From contig NZ_JAGGPK010000006.1 of the NCBI RefSeq assembly GCF_018613855.1, forward strand, positions 88,997-152,996: 64,000 bases of DNA. Reading direction: 5' to 3'. Of the stretch, positions 24,382 through 32,798 are shown in pieces (the stretch's first letter is position 1; the number at the start of each line of letters is the position of its first letter). The position numbers were made by a program, and so were the translations under genes. This DNA comes from Arthrobacter sp. ISL-30. Lineage in GTDB: Bacteria; Actinomycetota; Actinomycetes; Actinomycetales; Micrococcaceae. Below the pieces are notes generated by a model. It saw only the letters and a list, made by a program, of their open reading frames with translations, had not been told where the DNA came from and ran no database searches.

Positions 24382-25335
24382 TTGTTGAGATTCATAGTGA
24401 AGCGATGCCTGCTGGGTATGCTCCTGGCGTTCATCGTCCTAACGTTGATCTTCCTTTCACTGCACCTTGTCCCCGGAGACCCGGCGGAGATTATCCTGAC
24501 AGGAGAAGGCGGGGGTGCCGCCAGCCCGGAGGCTCTGGCGAAAGTCCGTGCCCAGCTCGGACTCGACCAGAGCCTCTGGAACCAGTACGTAAACTACCTC
24601 TCCGGCGTCCTGAGCGGGGATCTCGGATCCTCATTCAGGGACAACAGCCCGGTTACGCAGGCCGTCGCAGAACGGCTGCCGCGAACGCTGGAACTCGTGG
24701 CCGTCGCGGTACTGCTGGCGCTGGTGGTGGGCATCCCCCTCGGCAGCCTCGCAGCCAAGCGTGGTGGCGTCATCGACGCCACCATCAACCTGGTGACAAG
24801 CACCGGAATTTCAGTTCCCGTGTACGTGATTGGCACGGTCCTTGTCCTGGTCTTCTCCCTCAAGCTCGGATGGTTTCCAGCGGGCGGGTTCAGGGCGGCT
24901 GAGACCGATTTCGGAGGGCATCTCCAGCGAGTACTTCTGCCCGCCGTTGCCCTGTCGTTCGGCATAATCTCCGTGGTATCCCGCATGACCCGTTCAGCAG
25001 TGCTTGAGGTCATCAGCCAGGACTACGTGCGCACCGCCAAGGCCATAGGCCTCAGCCGTCCGGTTGTGTTCAGGAAGCATGTCCTTCGCGGTTCCCTGAA
25101 CCCGGTGGTTACCGTCGTCGGACTTCAGGTGGGCACACTGCTGGGATCAACCGTCCTGGTCGAACGGATTTTCAACTGGCCGGGCCTGAGCGGGCTCCTT
25201 GTGGAGGCCGTGCTCCAGCGGGATTACCCGGTGGTGCAGGGAATCGTCATTGTCATCTCAGTGATCTTCATCCTGATCAACATCATCGTCGACATCTCGT
25301 ACGGCCTGCTCGACCCGAGAGTGAGGACATCATGA
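24382..25335 (+). CDS. ABC transporter permease, DppB type
   Basis: 317-residue inner-membrane permease with about six helices. It begins RFIVKRCLLGMLLAFIVLTLIFL and carries the coupling loop DYVRTAKAIGLSRPVVFRKHVLRGSLNP (about 213-240), followed by RIFNWPGLSGLL. The start appears to be TTG at 24382, six bases after GGAGG; a second TTG follows it and the next in-frame alternative is GTG six codons in. Coupled to DppC by ATGA overlap. Confidence 0.88.
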   Translation: MLRFIVKRCLLGMLLAFIVLTLIFLSLHLVPGDPAEIILTGEGGGAASPEALAKVRAQLGLDQSLWNQYVNYLSGVLSGDLGSSFRDNSPVTQAVAERLPRTLELVAVAVLLALVVGIPLGSLAAKRGGVIDATINLVTSTGISVPVYVIGTVLVLVFSLKLGWFPAGGFRAAETDFGGHLQRVLLPAVALSFGIISVVSRMTRSAVLEVISQDYVRTAKAIGLSRPVVFRKHVLRGSLNPVVTVVGLQVGTLLGSTVLVERIFNWPGLSGLLVEAVLQRDYPVVQGIVIVISVIFILINIIVDISYGLLDPRVRTS

Positions 25336-26210
25336 AAGCTTTCCTGAAAAGGATTCACGCCCACTCCACGCCCTTGCGTTACGCTGCCGTGGCCGTCGTG
25401 TTTATCGTCATCGCGGTGGCCATCCTTGCACCGCTCGTAGCGCCGCATGACCCGATAGCCCAGAACGTCGCCAACAAACTTAGGCCCGTTGGAACACCCG
25501 GCCACCTGCTGGGAACCGACCAGTTTGGCCGGGACAGCCTCTCACGGCTCATCTACGGTGCCCGGATTGAAATTGTCGTCGCAGTGGGGGCCACGGTGTT
25601 CGCCTGCATCTTCGGTACCTTCCTTGGTTTGATGGGCGGATATTTCGGACGCCTTGTGGAAACCGTGACCATGCGGCTGACGGATGTCATCCTGGCGTTC
25701 CCGCCGATCATCCTGGCACTGCTCATCGTCACCATTTACGGCTCCGGAGTGATGACGCTGATCGTCGTGATGGGGCTGCTGTTCGCGCCCAACTTCGCAC
25801 GCATCACTTATGGCCAGGTTGTAGGCGTCAAGCACGCGGAATATGTCGAGGCAGCAAAGGCCATCGGCGCACCGACACCCAGAATCCTGCTGCGCACGGT
25901 GCTGCCGAACATCATGTCTCCCATTGCCGTGCAGATGTCCCTGACACTTGCGTCCACCATCCTGCTTGAGTCCGGGCTGAGCTTCCTCGGCCTTGGCGTG
26001 GTACCTCCGACGGCGTCCTGGGGCCTCATGGTGGCCGAAGGCCAGCGCTTCATGGCGTCCAACCCGGACCTGCTCCTGGCGCCGGCGATCGCCGTCGTCG
26101 CAACCATCCTGTCCTTCAGCATCCTGGGCGATGCCTTGCGTGACTGGCTCGACCCGCGTAGCCGGACCTCCCGGCCTAGGACCGCCGCCCTCACGGAGGT
26201 GCGGGCATGA
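25332..26210 (+). CDS. ABC transporter permease, DppC type
   Basis: 292-residue permease. It has the family N-terminal segment with APHDPIAQNV and HLLGTDQFGRDSLSRLIYGAR (about 56-76), helices, and the ATPase-coupling loop KHAEYVEAAKAIGAPTPRILLRTVLPNIMSP. The C-terminal GDALRDWLDPR is typical. Start ATG overlaps the DppB stop. It forms the heterodimeric channel with DppB. Confidence 0.88.
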   Translation: MKAFLKRIHAHSTPLRYAAVAVVFIVIAVAILAPLVAPHDPIAQNVANKLRPVGTPGHLLGTDQFGRDSLSRLIYGARIEIVVAVGATVFACIFGTFLGLMGGYFGRLVETVTMRLTDVILAFPPIILALLIVTIYGSGVMTLIVVMGLLFAPNFARITYGQVVGVKHAEYVEAAKAIGAPTPRILLRTVLPNIMSPIAVQMSLTLASTILLESGLSFLGLGVVPPTASWGLMVAEGQRFMASNPDLLLAPAIAVVATILSFSILGDALRDWLDPRSRTSRPRTAALTEVRA

Positions 26211-27043
26211 AGTTCGGTGTCCACAGCTACATGATCGTCGACAACATCGACCGTCGGACCATTGACGAAATGGCGGGCACGGCAGCGTCGTGGGGCGTCC
26301 AGGGCGTTGAGGTGCACATGGATCGGGCAGAGGATCTGCCGCGGCTCGAGCTGAAGAAGGTGGCCGCCCGGCACGGCGTGGACCGGACGCTCGGCGTCGT
26401 CCTAACGGCTGAAAACAGCCTCGTCAGTCCCGATCCGGAGGTCCGCCAGGCGGGGGTGGAGCATATCACCAGCGCGATCCACGCGGCCGCGGATGTCGGA
26501 GCGAACAACATTGGGGGTGTCCTCTCTGCCGCCGGACGGGTCTTCACGGGTCAACCCGCGACTGAAACCGAACTGGAACGGGTGGTCGATGGATTGTCCA
26601 AGGTTGCACCTATCGCGGAAGCCCACGACGTCACCGTCAGCGTCGAAGCGACCAGCCGTTACCTCGGATACGTGCTGAACACCGCAGCCCAGGCACGGTC
26701 CCTGCTGGACAGGGTGGGTTCCACGCACGTGCAGGTCCAACTGGACACCTTCCATATGAACATCGAGGAAGCCTCGGTTCCCCAAGGAATCCTCGACGCC
26801 GGAGGGCGGCTGGGATACGTGCAGATTGCTGAAAGCCACAGGGGGCTCCTGGGAAGCGGGCATATTCCCTGGGCCGAAGTGATGGAGGCGCTCCGCAGCG
26901 TGGATTACGACGGCTGGCTGACCTTTGAAGCGTTCACCCCTGCCCACCCTTCCATCGCCGCAAAATCCAACACCTGGCGCCACCTGTGCACGGAACAGGC
27001 CATGGTCACCGAAGGCATCGAATATCTGCGAGGACTGATATGA
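26207..27043 (+). CDS. Sugar phosphate isomerase/epimerase-family TIM barrel (ketose 3-epimerase-like)
   Basis: 278-residue xylose-isomerase-like barrel. Metal-site residues expected for tagatose/psicose 3-epimerases are visible in order: E in VSVEATSRY (about 146), D in VQLDTFHMN (about 180), H in IAESHRGLLGSGHIPW (about 206) and E in LTFEAFTP (about 240). It is coupled on both sides by ATGA overlaps inside the ABC operon. An epimerase in a peptide-type transporter and hydantoinase operon suggests a sugar-containing substrate. Hydroxypyruvate isomerase or dehydratase relatives are alternatives. Confidence 0.82.
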   Translation: MKFGVHSYMIVDNIDRRTIDEMAGTAASWGVQGVEVHMDRAEDLPRLELKKVAARHGVDRTLGVVLTAENSLVSPDPEVRQAGVEHITSAIHAAADVGANNIGGVLSAAGRVFTGQPATETELERVVDGLSKVAPIAEAHDVTVSVEATSRYLGYVLNTAAQARSLLDRVGSTHVQVQLDTFHMNIEEASVPQGILDAGGRLGYVQIAESHRGLLGSGHIPWAEVMEALRSVDYDGWLTFEAFTPAHPSIAAKSNTWRHLCTEQAMVTEGIEYLRGLI

Positions 27044-28788
27044 GCAACAACATGAGCGAGAACCTGGCGGCTGCAGCAGTCCGGCGCTGCCCGCCTCGGG
27101 ACGAAACCCCTGTCCTGGCCATCCGTGACCTCTCCGTTTCCTTTGGCATCGGAGGCCATCAAGTGCAGGCCATCAAAGATGTCTCCTTCGATGTCTACCG
27201 TGGGGAAATCCTGGCAGTGGTCGGAGAATCCGGCTCCGGCAAGAGCGTCTCAAGCCTGGCGGCCCTTAGGCTCCTGCCTGACACTGCGGACGTTTCAGGA
27301 AGCGTCACCACAGCGGGACTCAGCGTATTGACGGCGTCGGAAGCGGAAATGGAAGCCCTGCGCGGGGACAGCGCATCCATGATTTTCCAGGAACCGATGA
27401 CCGCGATGAACCCGGTCTACACCATTGGACAGCAAATTGGCGCCGCCCTGCGCGCCCATCGTCCTGTCAGCCGCAAGGAAGCGCAAAGCCGGACGATTGA
27501 AATGCTGGAACTGGTCGGCATGCCCGAACCGGAACGAAGGGTAAACCAGTATCCGCACCAGCTGTCCGGCGGTCAACGGCAGCGTGCCATGATTGCCATG
27601 GCCCTGATCTGCGAGCCCCAACTGCTCATCGCGGACGAACCGACCACAGCACTTGACGTCACGGTCCAGGCCGAAATCCTGGACCTCATCAAGGACATCC
27701 AGAAGAAGACGGGGATGGCCGTGGTCTTCATCACCCACGACATGGGCGTAGTAGCCGACATCGCCGACCGCGTCATCGTGATGCAGAAGGGGATGGTGGT
27801 CGAAGAGGCCTTCGTCAACGAACTCTTCGATGAGCCCCGCCACCCCTACAGTCGAAAGCTGCTGGCAGCGGTGCCTCGGCTCACCGTCACGCCCCAGCCG
27901 GCAGGGAACGTCACTGCTGGCCTCTCCGACGAACCACAGGAACGCCGGGACGTCGTTCTCAGCGCCAAGGACCTCGTCATTGAGTATCCCGGACGGCTTG
28001 GCCGCCGGGGGTTCAGGGCCGTGGAGAAGGTCAGCTTCGAAATCCGGCGTGGAGAAATCCTGGGCCTGGTAGGGGAGTCCGGGTCCGGTAAGTCAACGGT
28101 TGGACGGTGCGCGGTCGGCCTCCTTCAGGCCACTGAAGGCGAGCTGAATGTTTGTGGCCACGATATCTCCCGGCTCTCCGCCAGGAACATCCGGCCGCTG
28201 CGCAAACGCTTCGGCATCGTCTTCCAGGACCCGGCGTCGTCGCTGAATCCCCGCGCCAGCATAGGCGACAGCATTGCCGAGCCGCTCCGGCTGCATGGAC
28301 CCCGGTCATCGGCCGGCGATATCCGGAAGAAGGTACGCGAACTGTTGGAAAGCGTGGAACTTCCGGGCTCCTGGTATGAGCGGTATCCCCACGAATTGTC
28401 GGGCGGGCAGCGCCAACGCATTGGCATCGCGCGTGCTATTTCACTCGAACCCGAGCTTCTCGTAGCGGATGAGCCGACCTCGGCCCTGGACGTCTCTGTG
28501 CAGGCCAAGGTGCTGGAGATCCTTGTGGAGCTCCAGCGCAGGATGGGCTTTTCCTGCCTGTTCATCAGCCATGACCTCGCCGTCGTCGAGAGCCTGGCCT
28601 CCAACGTGGCCGTGATGAGGAAGGGTTCCATAGTGGAAACCGGGTCCATCAGCCAGGTCCTGCATCAGCCGCAGGAAGCCTATACGAAGCGACTCATCGC
28701 AGCGGCGCCAATCCCTGACCCGCGTGAGCAGCGACGCCGGACGCTGGCCCGGCAGGCAGCCGCCCAGGAAGACCGGATCGCTTCCTGA
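27040..28788 (+). CDS. ABC transporter ATPase, fused DppD-DppF type
   Basis: 582-residue protein with two complete ABC domains. The first has Walker A GESGSGKS (62-69), LSGGQ (175-179) and Walker B LLIADE (195-200). The second has Walker A at about 345-352 and a second [15 protein letters not shown] and [12 protein letters not shown]. Each is followed by the peptide-transporter HPY-type tail. The fusion replaces separate D and F subunits. ATG overlaps the epimerase-like gene stop. It energises the island's importer. Confidence 0.9.
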   Translation: MSNNMSENLAAAAVRRCPPRDETPVLAIRDLSVSFGIGGHQVQAIKDVSFDVYRGEILAVVGESGSGKSVSSLAALRLLPDTADVSGSVTTAGLSVLTASEAEMEALRGDSASMIFQEPMTAMNPVYTIGQQIGAALRAHRPVSRKEAQSRTIEMLELVGMPEPERRVNQYPHQLSGGQRQRAMIAMALICEPQLLIADEPTTALDVTVQAEILDLIKDIQKKTGMAVVFITHDMGVVADIADRVIVMQKGMVVEEAFVNELFDEPRHPYSRKLLAAVPRLTVTPQPAGNVTAGLSDEPQERRDVVLSAKDLVIEYPGRLGRRGFRAVEKVSFEIRRGEILGLVGESGSGKSTVGRCAVGLLQATEGELNVCGHDISRLSARNIRPLRKRFGIVFQDPASSLNPRASIGDSIAEPLRLHGPRSSAGDIRKKVRELLESVELPGSWYERYPHELSGGQRQRIGIARAISLEPELLVADEPTSALDVSVQAKVLEILVELQRRMGFSCLFISHDLAVVESLASNVAVMRKGSIVETGSISQVLHQPQEAYTKRLIAAAPIPDPREQRRRTLARQAAAQEDRIAS

Positions 28789-28816
28789 GCCCGGGTGAGC
28801 CCTGAGATGTTTCTGA

Positions 28817-28852
28817 GCCCGGCTAAGCCCAGGCTCTTGCCCTAAGCCGGGC
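28817..28852. terminator. Convergent-gene hairpin
   Basis: GCCCGGCT (28817-28824) pairs with AGCCGGGC (28845-28852). It lies between the ATPase stop and the LacI stop and overlaps the latter. No clear T-run; a possible bidirectional terminator. Confidence 0.4.
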
Positions 28853-29930
28853 GGCCGCTACGCGGTCGCCCGGTCGAGTCGCGGACAATTAACCGTCCGT
28901 TCAGGGTCCGTCGACGGCGGTGGCCCTCCGGATCGGCGATGGCCGCCAGTGCTTCTTCTGCGGCGGCCATTCCCAGCTGGTAGTTGGGCTGTTCCACAAC
29001 CGTCAGGCGGGGCCGCACCAATGTCGCCCAGTCCTGGTCGTCGAAACCTATGAGGGAAATCTCCTTGGGGCAGGCCACATTCATGTCCTGCAGGGCCGCG
29101 AAGGAACCTGCGCTGAGCTCGCTGTCCGTGCAGTAGATGGCAGTCAGCTGCGGATTTTGGCGCAACAGGCGCTCCGTGGCTGCGCGCGCGGACGTCTTGG
29201 CATAGGCGCTTAGCGCCACGTACTCGTCCCGATAACGAATGCCTGCGCTCCGGAGTGCATCCCTGTAGCCCACCAGGCGGGCAGCGCTGGGACGCAGTAG
29301 CGTGCCATCTGCAGTATCCAGGCTTTCCTGCCAGTCGGGCGGCATCACTGCCTCCGTAACGATTCCTATATGGCGATGCCCGAGGTCGATGAGGTGGTTT
29401 ACCGCCATGCTGGAGGCTGCCACGTGGTCAACGGAAACGTAGGACGCCGATTTCACCTGTGGGGCAGGCCGGTCAAGCAAAGCGACGGCGATTCCCTGAT
29501 TCTCCAGCCGTTCCAGATGGGCCGTTTCCTCGGTGGAAACGGGTGCCACAATGATCCCGTCGACGCGCTTGGCCGCGAGCAGTTCGATCGCCCGGCGCTC
29601 CAGGCTCAGGTCCCCCTCAGTGCTGCTGAGGAGGAGCTCGTAGCCTGCTTCGCGGGCGGCCGTTGAGACTCCACGCATGGCATTTGCGAAGAAGTGGCTG
29701 CTGATGTCCGGGATGACGACGCCGAGCGTGTGCGTTTGGCCGGTGATCATGCTGCGTGCGAGGCTATTGGGCTGGTATCCGAGTTCCTTGGCCGCGCGCT
29801 CTACGCGCTCCCTGGTCTTTTCGCTGACCGAGCCGTAGTTTGCCAAGGCGCGGGCCGCCGTCGACTTCGAAACGCCGGCCAGGGCTGCCACGTCGATGAT
29901 CGTTGCAGAATGGAGCGGGGATCGACTCAC
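28842..29930 (-). CDS. LacI-family transcriptional regulator of the catabolic island
   Basis: 362-residue repressor. DNA-binding helix-turn-helix TIIDVAALAGVSKSTAARALANYGSVSEKTRERV (about 8-41), hinge YQPNSLARSM, then a periplasmic-binding-like ligand domain beginning LGVVIPDISSHFFANAMRGV and ending SLIGFDDQDWATLVRPRLTVVEQP. It is convergent with the importer ATPase and closes the island. GTG start at 29930, with an AAGGTG-like site; an ATG at 29978 would start within the putative autoregulatory operator region. The palindromes at 18717 and 18941 and the near-match at 29965 are its likely sites (inference). Confidence 0.88.
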   Translation of the reverse strand: MSRSPLHSATIIDVAALAGVSKSTAARALANYGSVSEKTRERVERAAKELGYQPNSLARSMITGQTHTLGVVIPDISSHFFANAMRGVSTAAREAGYELLLSSTEGDLSLERRAIELLAAKRVDGIIVAPVSTEETAHLERLENQGIAVALLDRPAPQVKSASYVSVDHVAASSMAVNHLIDLGHRHIGIVTEAVMPPDWQESLDTADGTLLRPSAARLVGYRDALRSAGIRYRDEYVALSAYAKTSARAATERLLRQNPQLTAIYCTDSELSAGSFAALQDMNVACPKEISLIGFDDQDWATLVRPRLTVVEQPNYQLGMAAAEEALAAIADPEGHRRRRTLNGRLIVRDSTGRPRSGRPA

Positions 29931-29964
29931 TGTGTCGCACCTTCGAAAAGCTATCGAGACGGTT

Positions 29965-29976
29965 GGGAGCGTTACC
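29965..29976. promoter_or_regulatory. Putative autoregulatory LacI operator
   Basis: GGGAGCGTTACC matches GGGAACGTTCCC at 10 of 12 positions and lies 35 bases upstream of the LacI start. Confidence 0.45.
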
Positions 29977-30052
29977 ATTCTCTCACGCGTCTACGGGATC
30001 TCCAGAGGATAAGACGGGAAGCGTGGTGCTTTCGAGCCTTGGCGTGGTTCCT

Positions 30053-30150
30053 AGGACACGCTCTTGGCCTGGGGACAGGGGCCCGGCTCGGGGACGCCCG
30101 GATCGGGCAGTCCCTACGCCAGATCCGGTTCCTGGCGCAGGATCCGGTTC
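30053..30150 (+). repeat. 98-bp dispersed direct repeat, copy B (right border of catabolic island)
   Basis: Same orientation as copy A (16050-16147), 93 of 98 bases identical; the differences are at two A/G positions and a three-base cluster after CAGTCC. It lies in the 347-base gap between the LacI start and the ACT-domain gene. Nothing else gene-like is visible in that gap. Confidence 0.9.
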
Positions 30151-30277
30151 AGGAGCACTCGGCGTAGTGGGTGGCCGCCGTCCCGTTGGCCGGGGTGACC
30201 GTGCTGGTCGTCAAGGCACCAGTGACGGCGCTCATTGTGATGGAACTGGTGGAGTGCATTGCTGCCTCATTTCCTGC

Positions 30278-31144
30278 TCAGCCCTTCGCTGTTGCCGCGG
30301 TACCCGGCGTATGGGCCAGGATTTCCGCGAGTTCGGCGAGGCGATGGGCGCGGGCGGATTCGGCCGGGGTAAAGGGTTCCCCCGGACGGGAGAACACCAG
30401 GGGACCGTGCCATGCCGTCGGGATCTTGAGTAGTGTCGCGGGATCGTTTACGACGGTGGTGGCCGGCTCTGCCGCCAGGCCCTCAGGCGTCGGGCTGATG
30501 ATTTTGGCTGAAAGCAATTCGGCGACGGCGAGAGACAGCTCTGTGGGATTACCCGCCACCCGCGCGGCCAGGCTGAGGGCTTTCGTCTGGCCGTCCGCCA
30601 TGGCGAGGGCAGTGGTAGGCCAGACATAGGACTTCCGGCCCCCACCGCCGTCGAGCGCGTTCAGTAGATCCGGTTCCCGCAGCTCGCCGGGCGCGGAAAG
30701 GACAAATTCATCCAGCACTCCGCCGTCAATCGGATGGACGTGGATGCTGAGGATATTGGCGTCCAGGCGGGCGAGGGACTGGGTGATCTTTTGAAGGGAG
30801 CCGGGCTCGTCGCGGAGGACGGTCCGGGCCCGCCAGAGCGCCGGTGCGGACTGCAGTTTCCGGCGATGGCGGAGGGCAGGGGCGTGGAGCCACCTGCGCA
30901 GCACTTTAGCGGCGGACGGTTCCGCCACCCAGATCACCAGCACCGTGGCGGTCACCGCGAGAAGCAGGACCTTGGCCACGTAGGGCAGGCTGGTTTCAAC
31001 CACGAGGGCGTGCACCAGCAGTTCGATGGGCAGCGTGACGGCGATGTTGGCAAGGGTCAGCCGAGCCTTTGGCGGTTCGGGAAGGAGTCCACACACTTCG
31101 CAAGAGAGCTCTGCGGTGGCGGGAGTTCTCGTGTCGCGCTTCAT
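30278..31144 (-). CDS. ACT-domain membrane protein, unknown function
   Basis: 288-residue protein. Two hydrophobic segments (about 31-52 and 55-76) precede a basic stretch (HRRKLQSAPALWRARTVLRD) and an ACT-like domain (about 108-180: VLRDEPGSLQKITQSLARLDANILSIHVHPIDGGVLDEFVLSAP). ACT domains usually bind amino acids, so this may be a membrane-attached amino-acid sensor; no enzymatic domain is visible. The start ATG at 31144 gives the shortest sensible N-terminus; an ATG seven codons upstream is possible. Monocistronic as far as seen. Confidence 0.75.
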   Translation of the reverse strand: MKRDTRTPATAELSCEVCGLLPEPPKARLTLANIAVTLPIELLVHALVVETSLPYVAKVLLLAVTATVLVIWVAEPSAAKVLRRWLHAPALRHRRKLQSAPALWRARTVLRDEPGSLQKITQSLARLDANILSIHVHPIDGGVLDEFVLSAPGELREPDLLNALDGGGGRKSYVWPTTALAMADGQTKALSLAARVAGNPTELSLAVAELLSAKIISPTPEGLAAEPATTVVNDPATLLKIPTAWHGPLVFSRPGEPFTPAESARAHRLAELAEILAHTPGTAATAKG

Positions 31145-31205
31145 GGCACCATCTTGCCCGTGCACTGTTTCGGGCGGATTGCCTGCGGATCACGATCTTG
31201 GGAGG

Positions 31206-31640
31206 CTACTTACGAGTGGGTTCTGTTTCGCGATTGGCGGCAGCGAGTTCGGTCAGGAGGTCGCGGATCTCGGCGAGGAGGGCGGTGTCGGCCGGCATCG
31301 GTTCGTCTTCAGGTTCGTCGACGGCGGCGCGGCTCTTGACGAGCTCGTTGATCTTGTTCATTGGGGCCACGAAGATGAAGTACACCACGGCGGCGGTGAT
31401 CAGGAATGTGATGAAGGCCGTGATGACTGCGCCGAAGTTCACGAAGGTCTTGGGGTTGTCCGCCCAGATGGCGAAGCCCAGGCCCTCGGCGTTGACGCCG
31501 CCGGCGGCAGCAATGATCGGGTTCACAATGTTCGTGGTGAAGGCAGCCACCAGGGCCGTGAAGGCGGTTCCTACTACCACCGCAATGGACAGTTCTATGA
31601 TGTTGCCGCGCAGGACAAAGTCCTTGAAACCTTTGAGCAT
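31206..31640 (-). CDS. mscL: Large-conductance mechanosensitive channel
   Basis: 144-residue channel that opens at high membrane tension to relieve osmotic downshock. MLKGFKDFVLRGNIIELSIAVVVGTAFTALV (N-terminal amphipathic helix plus first membrane helix), a periplasmic loop, then the second helix AVITAFITFLITAAVVYFIFVAPMNKI and a charged cytoplasmic helix with LLAEIRDLL. The ATG at 31640 follows GGAGG; a long in-frame N-terminal extension to 31820 is not coding. Stands alone. Confidence 0.95.
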   Translation of the reverse strand: MLKGFKDFVLRGNIIELSIAVVVGTAFTALVAAFTTNIVNPIIAAAGGVNAEGLGFAIWADNPKTFVNFGAVITAFITFLITAAVVYFIFVAPMNKINELVKSRAAVDEPEDEPMPADTALLAEIRDLLTELAAANRETEPTRK

Positions 31641-31786
31641 GGGAAACCTCCGGGGGTGTCTTATAAGGGGGTGGGGCCGCACTGATAGGTCAAACGGCCC
31701 GACGTCAGCGTCGTCCACCATGGTCTTGCATGGGAGGCCATACTGTCCAACAGCTCCCATTTCCGCCTGGCTGCTTTCTTCTGGTG

Positions 31787-31805
31787 CCATTGAATGGAAC
31801 AATGG
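31787..31805. promoter_or_regulatory. Putative PobR-type operator upstream of the IclR gene
   Basis: Dyad CCATTG-N7-CAATGG about 60 bases before the start. A 14-of-19 match lies on the opposite strand upstream of pobA (32655-32673). Confidence 0.5.
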
Positions 31806-31865
31806 GGGTTCCCGCGGCAATGACGCCTCCCCAGCTTCACCAAAGCTCCATCGCTAGGAAGATCC

Positions 31866-32624
31866 ATGGCCAACTCGACGTCAGGCGACTCAGTTGTTGA
31901 CCGTGTGGTCCGGCTGATCGCGGCTTTTCCCGAGGGCGTCGCCGAGCTCCCGCTTTCCGAACTTGCGCAGCGGGCCGGCCTGCCACTGACAACGGCCCAT
32001 CGCCTGGTCCGACAGTTGTCCGCCCACGGACTCCTGGAAATCGGGACGGGCGGATCCGTGCGCCTCGGCCTGCGCCTCTGGGAGCTCGTGAACCGCAACT
32101 CACCCACGTTGGCCCTGCGCCAGGCAGCCATGCCGTTTATGGAGGACATCCAGCAGGTCCTGAACCAGAATGTGAACCTTGCCGTCCTGGAAGGCTGGGA
32201 GGCCCTCTTCATCGAACGGCTCTCGCGCCGGGGGTCCGTGGCCAACCGTGCCCAGATTGCGGGACGGATGCCAGTGCACATCTCTTCTGCGGGAGTTGCC
32301 CTCATGTCTCATCAGCCGCGTGAACGGCAGGCCGAATATCTCGCCCAGTTCACCGATCCAAGCGGGAAGACTACAGCAGACGCCGTCCGTCACCAGTTGA
32401 GCGAAGCGGCACGGCAGGGCTATGCCCAGCTTGCCGGCGTCGTCGATCCGCATACCTGGGGGATCGCCGTTCCCATCATGGACAGCAAGCGGCGCTCGGT
32501 GGCGGCGATCGGCGTCGTCGTTCCACTGGCGGAAGTGCGCCTTCAGGCGCTCGTGCCAGCCCTCCAGACGGCCGCGCGCGGCATTGCCCGCCAACTGGGC
32601 GAAAGCCGCAAGCCCATCGCTTGA
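31866..32624 (+). CDS. IclR-family regulator, PobR-like
   Basis: 252 residues. N-terminal helix-turn-helix (about 10-65: VVDRVVRLIAAFPEGVAELPLSELAQRAGLPLTTAHRLVRQL) and a C-terminal IclR effector domain with RGSVANRAQIAGRMPVHISSAG and a late GIAVPIMDSKRRSVAAIGVV. AGGAAG precedes the ATG. It lies 174 bases upstream of pobA in the same direction and shares a dyad with the pobA promoter, so it is probably the 4-hydroxybenzoate-responsive regulator of pobA. Whether it activates or represses is not visible. Confidence 0.85.
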   Translation: MANSTSGDSVVDRVVRLIAAFPEGVAELPLSELAQRAGLPLTTAHRLVRQLSAHGLLEIGTGGSVRLGLRLWELVNRNSPTLALRQAAMPFMEDIQQVLNQNVNLAVLEGWEALFIERLSRRGSVANRAQIAGRMPVHISSAGVALMSHQPRERQAEYLAQFTDPSGKTTADAVRHQLSEAARQGYAQLAGVVDPHTWGIAVPIMDSKRRSVAAIGVVVPLAEVRLQALVPALQTAARGIARQLGESRKPIA

Positions 32625-32654
32625 CTTCTGGTCTCCATGCCCGGATTTCCTGAT

Positions 32655-32673
32655 CCAAAATTTCGTTCAATGG
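32655..32673. promoter_or_regulatory. Putative PobR-type operator upstream of pobA
   Basis: On the minus strand it reads CCATTGAACGAAATTTTGG, sharing CCATTGAA and the TGG end with the 31787-31805 site. It is 125 bases before the pobA start. Confidence 0.45.
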
Positions 32674-32798
32674 AATCCGCTTAACGAGCGCCATGTCCTC
32701 GGCGTCACACTGTTCAACAGAACTTCCCTGGCTCCACACCCTCGCCCTCCCGGAAAGAACAGGCGAAAGAGCAGCCCGAAAGAACTGAGGAACACATC

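Noticed and set aside
29931..30277. Plus-strand coding frame through repeat copy B
   Set aside because: An open frame crosses the repeat, but related frames across copy A differ in context and there is no ribosome site or domain; the conserved unit is better explained as a DNA or RNA repeat.
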